Below are positions 1 through 8,836 of a stretch of 64,000 bases of DNA, one piece after another (the first letter of the stretch is position 1; every line of letters begins with the position of its first letter). The DNA lies in the NCBI RefSeq assembly GCF_030052815.1, contig NC_079496.1, positions 44,913,593-44,977,592 of the forward strand. Direction: 5' to 3'. Below the pieces are notes generated by a model that ran no database searches, was not told the origin of the DNA, and was given only the letters and a program-made list of their open reading frames with translations. This DNA is from Hevea brasiliensis (taxonomy: Eukaryota > Streptophyta > Magnoliopsida > Malpighiales > Euphorbiaceae). The translations under genes and the position numbers were made by a program.

Positions 1-190
1 ACTTTGTACTAGAAATATTGTCACTCATATTCTTAACAACTTAAGAATAGAATTTCTAACAAAATATCAATGGACCTTTTCTATTACACATAAATATATT
101 ATGTAAACGGAAAAGTGGAAATGCCTTTTATTAATAAAAATATGTACAAGATGCATACTAAATGATATGCTCTAGGGCATACTACTAGCA
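1..190 (-). repeat. Ty1/copia 3' LTR, 5' part only
   Basis: Read on the minus strand the LTR begins at 190 (TGCTAGTAGTATGCC) directly after a purine tract (GTGGGAGAT, complement of 191-199) and runs off the left edge. It matches, in reverse, the starts of the copia LTRs at 25646 and 59313, for example the stretch around TATCATTTAGTATG, so all three belong to one family. Only about the first 190 bp are in the window. Confidence 0.85.
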
Positions 191-199
191 ATCTCCCAC
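191..199 (-). other. Polypurine tract of the left copia element
   Basis: The minus strand reads GTGGGAGAT between the end of the copia polyprotein (stop at 205-207) and the LTR start. A purine run touching the 3' LTR is the usual plus-strand priming site in LTR elements. Confidence 0.7.
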
Positions 200-204
200 T
201 AGCA

Positions 205-427
205 CTAGGGCCATTCATTATAATATCTTAGACCCATCTTCTCAAGATGACGGTCTAGCTGAGTCTGTGATATAGGCTTAGTGAATGGATCAGCTGGATT
301 TTCAGCTAATGCTATTTTCTGCATGGCCACTTCTAACAGTACCAACACATCCTCAACTACTCCCAATGGGTAAGCATACTACTAAAAGTACCAACACATC
401 CTCAACTACTCCCAATGGGTAAGCATT
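205..427 (-). pseudogene. Copia polyprotein, C-terminal end of RNase H
   Basis: The minus strand encodes the tail of a copia Pol: motifs AMQKIALAENPADPFTKPIS and LDRHLEKMGLRYYNEWP, then a stop at 205-207. ADPFTKP followed by HxxxMGLR is the hallmark end of Ty1/copia RNase H in plants. Everything upstream (gag, protease, integrase, RT) is missing. A 49-bp-period duplication (338-378 and 387-427) disturbs the upstream end, and by about 461 the sequence has become gypsy gag. It is a fragment, not a working gene. Confidence 0.85.
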
Positions 428-460
428 AGAACGATAAGCTAATTGAATAATAACACTGGG

Positions 461-766
461 TAACCAATTCTCGACTGCAACAGAGTCATCTTCTCTCTTG
501 CCATAGAAGTCCACAGCTCCAAACTTCCTTAGCCTTTCCAGGTGTGATTTCTGCTGTGGAGCTGGTGGTGGTGGTGGTGGTGCTGGCATTACCCCAGCCA
601 TTTGTCTAAAGAAGTCGACCATTTGTTAAAACATGGCCTGTGGACGCTGAGCAGGCTCTGCTTGAGCTGGTGGAGCAGATTCTCTCATGCCCCCAGTCTC
701 AGCTACTGCAGGTGGAGCATGACTCTCCACTTCCGCCTCAACGGCTCTCTGAGATGAAGGATCCAT
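461..766 (-). pseudogene. Gypsy (element A family) gag N-terminus, truncated
   Basis: From an ATG at 766 (minus) this encodes a gag start (MDPSSQRAVEAEVESH...) with a proline run (APPPPPPAP) and the motif LRKFGAVDFYGKREDDS, then is cut by copia sequence after VAVENWL. It is homologous to 8416-8709, the gag start of element A. One in-frame TAA (TTTTAACAA where TTCCAACAA is expected) lies near residue 50. It sits on the far side of the left LTR together with a primer site, so it belongs to a second element copy sharing that LTR. A splice-acceptor-like sequence (TTTTGCATAG) lies 3 nt before the ATG. Confidence 0.85.
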
Positions 767-876
767 ATCCTATGCAAAATAAGAAAGATAAACAGATCTG
801 CGTTAGTGTCACCTCGACTCTTACAAATGCAATGCATGGTATGGACTCAATCTAGGCCCAGAAACGCCTAAACCGT

Positions 877-888
877 GCTCTGATACCA
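877..888 (-). other. Primer binding site, initiator tRNA-Met type (second copy)
   Basis: The minus strand reads TGGTATCAGAGC five bases downstream of the LTR end at 894. This is the standard plant initiator tRNA-Met primer site. Its presence left of the shared LTR shows this LTR also works as a 5' LTR. Confidence 0.9.
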
Positions 889-893
889 CTAAA

Positions 894-3800
894 TGTGACA
901 CCCCTTACCCGTGTACAGTATACCCGAGTAAGTAATGCCACACGGTGTACCGGCACACTCTAATATTCCTCAATTAATTTATATCATGCTTTTGCATATA
1001 ATTTATGAAATACAATTTATTTAAACCATTTATCAAAAGTATCATTCATTTAAGGTTCCGAAAATTTTAAAGAAAATCCGGCGGAGTATCGGCTAAAAAT
1101 GGAGAAAACCGTTCTTCGGAACCTGTTAAAAACACTTCCAATATTTTTATTCCATCATCTCAAACTCCAATATCCAAAATCTCAACAATATTTCTCAATA
1201 GCAAATTCTCAATAATCTTTTCATTTCACAAACATCCATTTCTCATATACAAGCGATAAATACATGCTCAAATTTTGCATTCATAGTCATAACTTTCATT
1301 ATTTACATGGACATCAAAATATATTACATGAGTTCAAATACATATGAAAAAGTAAAAATCTGCTACAAAATATCAAAATGACAAAATGACACCTAGTGCC
1401 CTACCAATGCACTGCAGGTAGTGAGGTGACACGGACACTGCGCAGAACTGCAGGATGGACTCACCCAGTCTGTGGTCTACTGGGCTCACGATCAGGATCT
1501 CCAGTACCTACGCGTGGCAAAAGCAACGCGCTAAGCAATAATGCTTAGTGGTGCAATAATAAAATAACAAGAAATAACAGATATAAATATGTATTGCATG
1601 TACATGTTTTGTTTGTCATGTATTTGTATAACCTTTCATTTATTTCTTCTACATTGCTCATTTTCATTCATTTGGTTGCCCAAGTAACCTACACTAGACG
1701 ACTGGACTGGATAACGGGTAAACTGGCACTGGGTACCTAGTACCTCGGGCCGTCACACCATCGGTTACATATGCATCTCCCGGTGTGCAACAGAACAGCT
1801 AACAAGCTGTAAATAATATCAGGCACAAGGCCAAGTCTCAATACAAAGTCAGAATGGCTAAAAGCCATGAAATCACGGAATGGCATATTGCCATGTGCAG
1901 TACTGCTAACTGAACCCTATTGGCATGCCAAACTATCCAAACCAATCTTGTTAGGTATACTAGGGCATTTGAAACTTTTAAATTCTTCAATTTGTAAATT
2001 TCATGTTTTGGTGTTACTATTCACCTCATTGGTCAACAAAAATGTTGACTTTTGGATAGAAAATATGTTCATTGACTTTGGCACTCCCAACATACCACAT
2101 TTGGTGTTTAAAACTTGTTGGCATTAAGTGTTAATACCATTTCAAAGTGTAACTCAACACAAGCAGAATTTTCAGTTTTGGTGAGTCAACTTCACTGTTC
2201 CATTGGACACTGTTACTGTAGGAATTTGAAGAAATGTAAAACATGAAAGTTGTTCCTTATTTTGTCTAGTTGAATTTCCTTTTTTGAATCACTCCATTTG
2301 GAGTTTTTTAGCTCCAGATATGGTCCAAAGACCCAAGCTGGCCGAATGTGCATTCTGCAGAAAATTACCATATCTACAGTGCATGAACAGTAACTAGAGT
2401 CACTTGGTTGGATGGGTTCTGGCCATAATTTGGGGTAGGTTCCTTCATGAAAGTTGTTTGTCTATGTCTTAACTTGTTGCTGTAAAAATTTCAGGTCAAT
2501 TGACCAAATCTACAGTGAGTTATGGCCAAATGAACAGTTACTGTTCATTTGGCCAATTCTGCAGAATCAGTTTCAGGGTTCCGGATTGGGACCAAGTTTT
2601 GGTCCTCTTGCTTTGGTCTTTTGGGCATGGTTTCTTCAGCAAAAATGTGCCATTATAAGCCTAGTTTCATGTCCAATTGGCCAAACTTCAATTGGACTAA
2701 CACAGCCCAAGTTATGGCAGTGCAAAGGGATTGAATTTTCAGTCCCTATGCTGCTGTCCTAGGGCAGTTTATACCTTGACTTTGCCATACCATTTTTCAG
2801 TCCAAATTGTATTCAACATACCTCAAATGGTCACTTATTGACCATTAGATTGTTCTTTAACAGTTTAGTAAGTCAAGTCAATTTTTCATGCCTCAAAACC
2901 CTAATATTCAATGCAATTTACCCATAAACCTCAACTAGCACCCTAGTTCAACATCTATATAGGTATATAGCTTAAATGTAACCTCCAATTCATGCTAAGT
3001 CCATTAAAAACATCCAAAACCATTCCTCTATTAGGGCTGCCAAAATTCAAGTGTTCATACCCATAGGTTTTTTGTTCATTTAAACTACAAATCTTACTAA
3101 GTTCAAGTCCAAAATCATGGAAATAAAGAGTTTAATGGGTATAAGTGCACTAACCTTGTTTGGGCAGAATTTCCAAAGCCCTAAACTTCAATTTCCTTCC
3201 TCTTGTTGGCTGCCAAGAGCTTTAGCAAGGTGCTAGGGCAAATTTTTGTGAAGATAACTTAAGGTTTTAAGGTTGGATGTTGGAAGGTTTAAAGCTAAAC
3301 TTGAGCATCAATGGAGGAAAGGGGTATAGGGATTTCGGCTGGTCTTTTGGGGAAGGATGGCTGCTGGTTTTTCTTTCTTATTTTGGTCTTATTTTATGTC
3401 TTTTAATAGTTAGTCAAAGGATTGCTTAAGTGTGATTGGTGGAAGTTTTTAAGTGACCTCACATTATGTCATAAATGGGCATTTTATTGCATTTTCTTTT
3501 CTTTCCTCCACTACTCATTTTCAATTTAATTTCTAGCAATATTTCTTCATATTTTATGTTATATTAATTATTTACTCAACTGGACAAGTCGGCCAAAAAT
3601 CACCTCTGAAGGCGAAATGACCAAAATGCCCTCCGTTTGGCTTAACGGGTCAAAATTGTCTGTACCGATTGAAAAATTTTTCTAGGTATTTTCTTGGCAT
3701 TCTAATGCCATGGGAACCTCAATTACCATTCTATGGAGTCCCAAAAATTATTTTATAATTTTTCCCCCGAGTCTAGGGCTCCTCGTTGCGAGAACCGCAA

Positions 3801-4014
3801 CTTCCCTCCGGTTACCCATCGCTTGGGCACCGGCTCGTTTTACTTGGTTGTATTTTATTTCTAAAATTTTTACTAAGTGTTTCTTATTAATATTTGAGTT
3901 AATTATGGTTCCTGACTTTAGTTTAAATATTTTTTCAGACGTTCTAGCTGTCTGGACCGACACCGGTCACCGGAACAGTAGGATGTACGGAGTGGTTACC
4001 GGGAGGGTGTTACA
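894..4014 (-). repeat. Element A left LTR (shared, 3.1 kb)
   Basis: Plus-strand ends are TGTGACACCCC and GGGTGTTACA; the element-sense start is at 4014. Inside, in element sense: a conserved start box, a 5S-rRNA-like block (3847-3792), a splice donor AAG|GTTAGTGC with its G at 3154, repeated LTR modules (about 2240-2720), and a hairpin CTAAGCA/TGCTTAG (1531-1548). It is flanked by internal sequence on both sides (purine tract at 4015-4027, primer site at 877-888), so it serves as 3' LTR of A and 5' LTR of a second copy. Confidence 0.9.
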
Positions 4015-4027
4015 ACTCTTCCCCTCT
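4015..4027 (-). other. Polypurine tract of element A
   Basis: The minus strand reads AGAGGGGAAGAGT immediately before the LTR start TGTAACACCC and shortly after CGAGGACGAAATTTAAATT, the arrangement typical of Tekay 3' ends. Confidence 0.85.
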
Positions 4028-4079
4028 AATTTAAATTTCGTCCTCGAAATTTACCTGATGCAAACAGTTGAGGGAACTG

Positions 4080-4784
4080 TTACCTCATCATTTCTTCACT
4101 TTCCCAAGTTGCCTCCTCAGTGTTGTGGTGCCTCCAAAGCACTTTCACCAATGGAATCTGTTTGTTCCTTAACTCTTTCACTTCCCGAGCTAGGATCCGT
4201 AGAGGTTCTTCTTCATATGTCAAATCCGGTTGTATTTCAATTTCTTCTCTGGAGATGACATGCGAAGGATCTGAGCGGTATCTTCTAAGCATGGACACGT
4301 GGAACACATTGTGGATCTTGTCCAGCTCTGGTGGTAAAGCTAGCCTATAGGCCACTGGACCCACACGTTCAATAACTTCATATGGGCCAATAAACCTAGG
4401 GCTCAACTTACCTTTTCTTCCAAACCTCAACACCTTTTTCCACGGTGACACCTTGAGGAACACTTTGTCGCCAACCACATATTCTATTTCTTTTCTCTTC
4501 AGGTCGGCATAAGATTTTTGTCTGTCTGAGGCAACCTTCAAGTTGGCTTTGATTAGTTTCACTTTCTCCTCAGTCTGTTTCACCGTGTCCAGCCCTACCG
4601 CTTGTTCGCCAATTCAGTCCCAAAGACACCGAGTTCTACATTTTCTCCCATACAGCGCTTCATATGGGGCCATTTGAATGCTAGCTTGGTAGCTATTATT
4701 GTATGCAAACTCTGCCTGTGGGAGGTATCTATCCCAACTTCCCTCAAACTCAATGACACAACTCCTCAGCATATCCTCAAGGAC
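4080..4784 (-). pseudogene. Element A integrase C-terminus and chromodomain
   Basis: Resuming after an intron-like insert with VLEDMLRSC, this encodes the integrase C-terminal part (DRQKSYADLKRKEIEY, GDKVFLKVSPWKKVLRFG, GKLSPRFIGPYEV, NVFHVSMLRRYR) and a chromodomain (PLRILAREVKELRNKQ, LVKVLWRHHNTEEATWE). In chromoviruses this domain directs integration towards certain chromatin marks; a targeting role here is family knowledge only. The frame is open from 4583 to 4080 but is interrupted between 4583 and 4784 (an in-frame stop after RCLWD). The end at 4080 lies about 65 bp before the 3' LTR. Confidence 0.88.
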
Positions 4785-4859
4785 TTGACAAGTATTTCAC
4801 GTTATTGTTATCATTTCAAATCAATATTTGTATCAATTTCATTGGTTTCAATTGTTTAC
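4785..4859 (-). other. 75-bp intron-like insert in integrase
   Basis: On the minus strand the codons for SERVIQ (ending CAG) are followed by GTAAACAATTG and 75 bp of AT-rich sequence ending GTCAA before the coding frame resumes with GTCCTTGAG (VLE). The insert holds an in-frame TGA and is absent from element C (CAAATATTGGAG at the same place). Element D has a 78-bp insert at the same codon. The donor side looks canonical. The acceptor does not: splicing at the nearest AG would drop one base from the frame. A decayed phase-0 intron is the simplest reading. Confidence 0.6.
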
Positions 4860-5510
4860 CTGGATTACTCTTTCTGATTGCCCATCCGTCTGAGGATGGA
4901 AAGCTGTGCTGAAATGGAGTTGTGTACCCAAGGACTCATGTAACTTCTTCCAGAATCTCGATGTAAACCTTGGGTCTCGATCAGATATGATGGAAAGTGG
5001 AATTCCATGCAGTCTAACTATCTCACTGATATACAATTCTGCTAACCTCTCTAGTGAGTAGTCAGTCCTAACTAGCAGAAAGTGTGCTGACTTTGTCAAT
5101 CTATCAACTATCACCCATGCTGCATCATGTTTCTTCCGGGTGAGAGGTAGCCCACTTACAAAATCCATGGTGACCCGATCCCATTTCCATTCAGGTATGC
5201 GTATAGGCTGTAGCAAACCTGATGGAACTTGATGTTCTGCCTTGACTTGCTGACATGTCAAGCATTTAGTCACGTAGTCAGCTTTGTCCTTTTTCATACC
5301 AGGCCACCAATACTGAAGCTTCAAATCATGATACATTTTTGTACTTCCTGGGTGCATAGCATATACACTGGTGTGTGCCTCTTTTAGAATAGTGGCCTTC
5401 AATTCCCCATCATCTGGTACACACAGTCTTCCTTTGTAGTACAGACACCCATCTGCTTTCACCTCATAGTCAGTTGCTTTTCCCTCTGGGATTTTGCCCA
5501 TAATAGCCAT
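4860..5510 (-). pseudogene. Element A integrase, zinc finger and catalytic core
   Basis: It encodes the HHCC zinc-binding part ([17 protein letters not shown], then [13 protein letters not shown]) and the DDE core: first Asp in [11 protein letters not shown], second in [15 protein letters not shown], Glu in [13 protein letters not shown]. All three catalytic residues are present. The integrase joins element cDNA into the genome. The frame stops inside the intron-like insert at 4785-4859, so full-length integrase needs that segment removed. It lies between RNase H (upstream on the minus strand) and the chromodomain. Confidence 0.9.
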
Positions 5511-5543
5511 TAGCTTCTCATCTACCTTCTACCCATCTAAAAT

Positions 5544-5987
5544 CTACTGTAGCAGGTTTGGCCTCACTTGCAACTTAGCCAAGATAGCTCCATCACGAAC
5601 CAAAGATAGACGGGCATTCAATGATCTCAAGGCTGTTATGGATTTTCTGCTCAAAGCATCAGCAACTACATTTGCCTTCCCAGGATGGTAGTCAATTACA
5701 CAATCATAGTCCTTCAGGAACTCAATCCATCGTCTCTGTCTAAGGTTGAGCTCCTTCTGGGTTGGCAAGTATTTCAGGCTTTTGTGGTCTGTGTAAATGT
5801 AGCACTTTTCACCATACAAGTAATTCCTCCATATCTTCAGTGCGAAGATAATTGCTGCAAGCTCTAGATCATGGGTAGGGTAATTCTGTTCATGTGGCCT
5901 CAACTGCCTGGAGGCATAGGCGACCACCTTCCCCTCTTGCATCAATACACACCCTAACCCATTATGAGAGGCATCACTGTAGACCAC
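5544..5987 (-). pseudogene. Element A RNase H
   Basis: The 147-residue open frame holds the gypsy RNase H signature: [16 protein letters not shown] (first Asp), [14 protein letters not shown] (Glu), [10 protein letters not shown] (second Asp) and [12 protein letters not shown] (last Asp). The domain degrades the RNA strand of the RNA-DNA hybrid. The frame is separated from RT by a shift near 5990-6050, where the linker seen in related elements (around FERLKAML) is broken by deletion. Each domain survives, but the polyprotein does not. Confidence 0.9.
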
Positions 5988-6048
5988 AAAGTCCTTTCTC
6001 GACCTCGTTGTGTTAACACTAGTGCCTCACAACATAGCCTTCAATCTC

Positions 6049-6849
6049 TCAAAGCTGGTCGACATTTGTCATTCGGTCAAATCTGACATTCTTGTGTAAC
6101 AACTTGGTCATTGGAGCAGCTATTAGGGAAAATCCCTTCACAAATCTTCTGTAATACCCAGCTAGCCCCAAGAAGCTTCTGACCTCAGTTGTGTTTCTGG
6201 GAGGCTTCCATTCCATCACTGCTTCTATTTTCTTGGGATCCACCCTAATCCCATCAGCTGACACTATGTGTCCAAGGAATGCAATCTCATTCAGCCAAAA
6301 GTCACATTTGGACAACTTAGCATACAGCTTCTTTTCTTTCAGGGTTTGCAGAACAATCCTCAAATGCTCATCATGTTCTTCCCTAGTCTTGGAATACACC
6401 AAAATATCATCAATAAAGACCACTACGAACTGATCTAAGTATGGATGGAAGATACGGTTCATAAGGTCCATGAATGCTACTGGTGCATTTGTTAGGCCAA
6501 AGGGCATCACTAGGAACTCATAATGCCCATATCGGGTCCTGAATGCAGTCTTTGGCACATCTGCATCCTTCACCCTCAACTGATGATACCCTGATCTGAG
6601 ATCAATCTTAGAAAATACTCCTGCTCCCTTCAACTGATCAAACAGATCATCAATTCTAGGCAACGGATATTTGTTCTTCACAGTCACTTTATTCAACTGC
6701 CGGTAATCAATACATAGCCTCAAAGTCCCATCCTTCTTCTTTACAAACAGCACTGGAGCTCCCCATGGTGACACACTGGGGCGTATGAACCCCTTATCAA
6801 GCAACTCTTGCAACTGAGTTTTCAACTCCCACAATTCAGTGGGTGCCAT
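6049..6849 (-). pseudogene. Element A reverse transcriptase
   Basis: The 266-residue open frame carries the RT motifs in order: [74 protein letters not shown], the active site [13 protein letters not shown] (FIDD in place of YVDD, common in plant gypsy elements) and [11 protein letters not shown]. The fingers, palm and connection are intact. Upstream the join to protease is out of frame (near 6880-6900, after EVEFAIE), and downstream the join to RNase H is broken. Copy-DNA synthesis is the family role. Confidence 0.93.
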
Positions 6850-6950
6850 CCTATAAGGAGCAATAGAAATGGGTGTCAGACTTGCAGTGTCTCAATAGCA
6901 AATTCGACTTCCCTTTCTGGTGGCAAACTAGGCAACTCTTCAGGAAATAC

Positions 6951-7814
6951 TTATGGGAAGTCTCTCACTGTGGGTATGTCACTCAAGTTTGGCTTAGCCT
7001 GCCTAGTATCCACCACATGTGCTAGGTAGGCTTCACAGCCTTTTCTCATCATTCTTCTTGCAACAGTGGCTGAGATGACATTGGACAAGAAATCTGTCCT
7101 TTCACCCACAACTGTAATTTCATTACCCTCCGGAGTTTTTAGAGAAATCCTCTTCAGTTTGCAATCAACTATTGCCTGATGACGTGACAACCAGTCCATT
7201 CCCAAAATCACGTCAAACTCATGAAAAGGCAACTCAATCAAGTCTGCCAAGAATTCATACCCCTGAATCCTTAACGGGCAACCCTTGTATACTTTGTTCA
7301 CCACTACACTGTGGCCCAATGGATTAGTGACCAGAATGTCTTGGTCACTCTCCCCTATCAGTATCCCCCTTTCTATGGGTAGGTTGATGCAAATGTAGGA
7401 ATGAGTGGATCCTGGATCCACCAATGCATGCACAGGTGTAGTGTAGAGGAAGAACGTACCCCTGATGACGTCCAGGGCATCTTGCTCCTCCTGAGCTCTC
7501 AGGGCATAATTTCTGGCAGGTGGTCTGTTATCTGGCCTCTCTGCTGGCTCAGATGTAGGCCTCTGAGATGGTCCCACAGCTTCGGATTTACCAGACCTTC
7601 TACCCCTTGGTGGTGCAGGAGCAGGTCTGTTTGCTTGTGTTGGAGCAGTTGTAGTGGTTCTGCGTGGACAATTTCTCAACTGATGCTCTGCTGACCCACA
7701 CCTCAAGCAAGCACCAGTCACTCTCCAACACTCCCCCTTATGCCATTTCTGACAGTGTGGACACACAGAAGATCTCGGGCCGGGTCCTGAACCCCATCCT
7801 CGAGAGCCGCCCAC
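6951..7814 (-). pseudogene. Element A gag zinc knuckle and aspartic protease
   Basis: The frame begins in the gag tail and shows a CCHC zinc knuckle, CLRCGSAEHQLRNC (about residues 36-49), preceded by a second Cys/His group (CPHCQKWHKGEC), as in Tekay nucleocapsids. After a Pro/Arg-rich linker comes the protease: HALVDPGSTHSYI (catalytic Asp near residue 133, DPG in place of DSG), LGHSVVVNKVYKGCPLRI and DVILGMDWLSRHQAIVDC. The protease would cut the polyprotein. The frame then meets the RT linker but is shifted before RT. The upstream gag is in another frame. Confidence 0.88.
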
Positions 7815-8709
7815 CGATGGTGTGGGTGACCTCTCCTAGGGGTGAGCGTGGCTGGCCCCGAGATCGACCTTGACCCTGTGGCTGACCCGAACTCTGTGCA
7901 GGAGGACCCTTAAACTTCTTCCCAAATCCAAGAGCGGAACTAGAATGACCTGGTCCCCTCTTCTGCTGTCTATCCCTTCTGGTCTGTTCACTGATTCTTA
8001 CTTTTTCCACTTTTATTGCAGCTTCCACTAACTTGGTAAATTATGTGATTCCCAAGGCAGTGAGCTGGATCTTGATGTTGTCATTTAGTCCCTCTTCAAA
8101 TCTCTTGCATCTTTCAGCTTCATTTGGGACTATCTCCCTTCCATAGCGGCTCAATCTTACAAATTCCTTCTCATACTCACCACCGACAATTGTCTCTCGC
8201 CTGGGTTAATAAATTCTCTTCTTCTCTCTTCCGTATATACAAGACCACATATTTCTTCTTGAATTCAGAGAGGAAGAAGTCCCAAGTTCTGACTTCGCTG
8301 CACTTTATCGGGACAGTGTCCCACCACTCATAAGCATCATCTTGCAAGAAAGAGATGGCGACTTCAGGTTTTGCTCGGAGTGCGGTGAAGTTGTTTTAGT
8401 ACTCGCCTGCTCTGCTCAACCAATTCTACCGCAATGAGTCATCTTCTCTCTTGCCATAGAAGTCCACACTCCAAACTTCCTTAGCCTTTCCAGTGTGATT
8501 TCTGCCGTGGAGCCGGTGGTGGTGGTGGTGGTGCCGGCATTACCTGACCATTTGTCTAAAGAAGTCACCATTTGTTGGAACATGGCTCGTGGAGGCCGAG
8601 TGCTCGCTTGAGCTGGTGGAGCAGATTCTCTCATGCCCCAGCCTCACCGCTGCAGTGGAGCATGACCCTCCACTTCCTCCTCAACGGCTCTCTGAGATGA
8701 CGGATCCAT
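7738..8709 (-). pseudogene. Element A gag, frameshifted
   Basis: Starts at ATG 8709 (minus), three bases after a splice-acceptor-like TTTTGAATAG. Fragments in different frames carry gag pieces: ERLRKFG near the N-terminus, a capsid stretch around DDAYEWWDTVP and SEFKKKY (about 8350-8240), and a basic tail (VEKVRISEQTRRDRQQKRG). Several one-base shifts break it, many at CTG/CAG sites when compared with the second copy at 461-766, so some of the damage may be sequencing error. Gag would form the particle shell. Confidence 0.75.
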
Positions 8710-8819
8710 ATCCTATTCAAAATAAGAAAGATAAACAGATCTGCGTTAGTGTCACCTCGACTCTTACAAATGCAATGCATGGTATTGACTCAATCTAGGC
8801 CCAGAAACTCCTAAACCTT

Positions 8820-8831
8820 GCTCTGATACCA
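8820..8831 (-). other. Primer binding site of element A, initiator tRNA-Met type
   Basis: The minus strand reads TGGTATCAGAGC, five bases downstream of the 5' LTR end at 8837. It is identical to the site at 877-888. Confidence 0.9.
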
Positions 8832-8836
8832 CTAAA

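Noticed and set aside
2454..2762. 102-codon frame conserved at 10373-10681
   Set aside because: Conserved because it is in the two near-identical A LTRs; it is the LTR module region, with no start context or domain.
3710..4258. 182-codon plus-strand frame
   Set aside because: Antisense to the A LTR start and the chromodomain; a shadow of the minus-strand coding.
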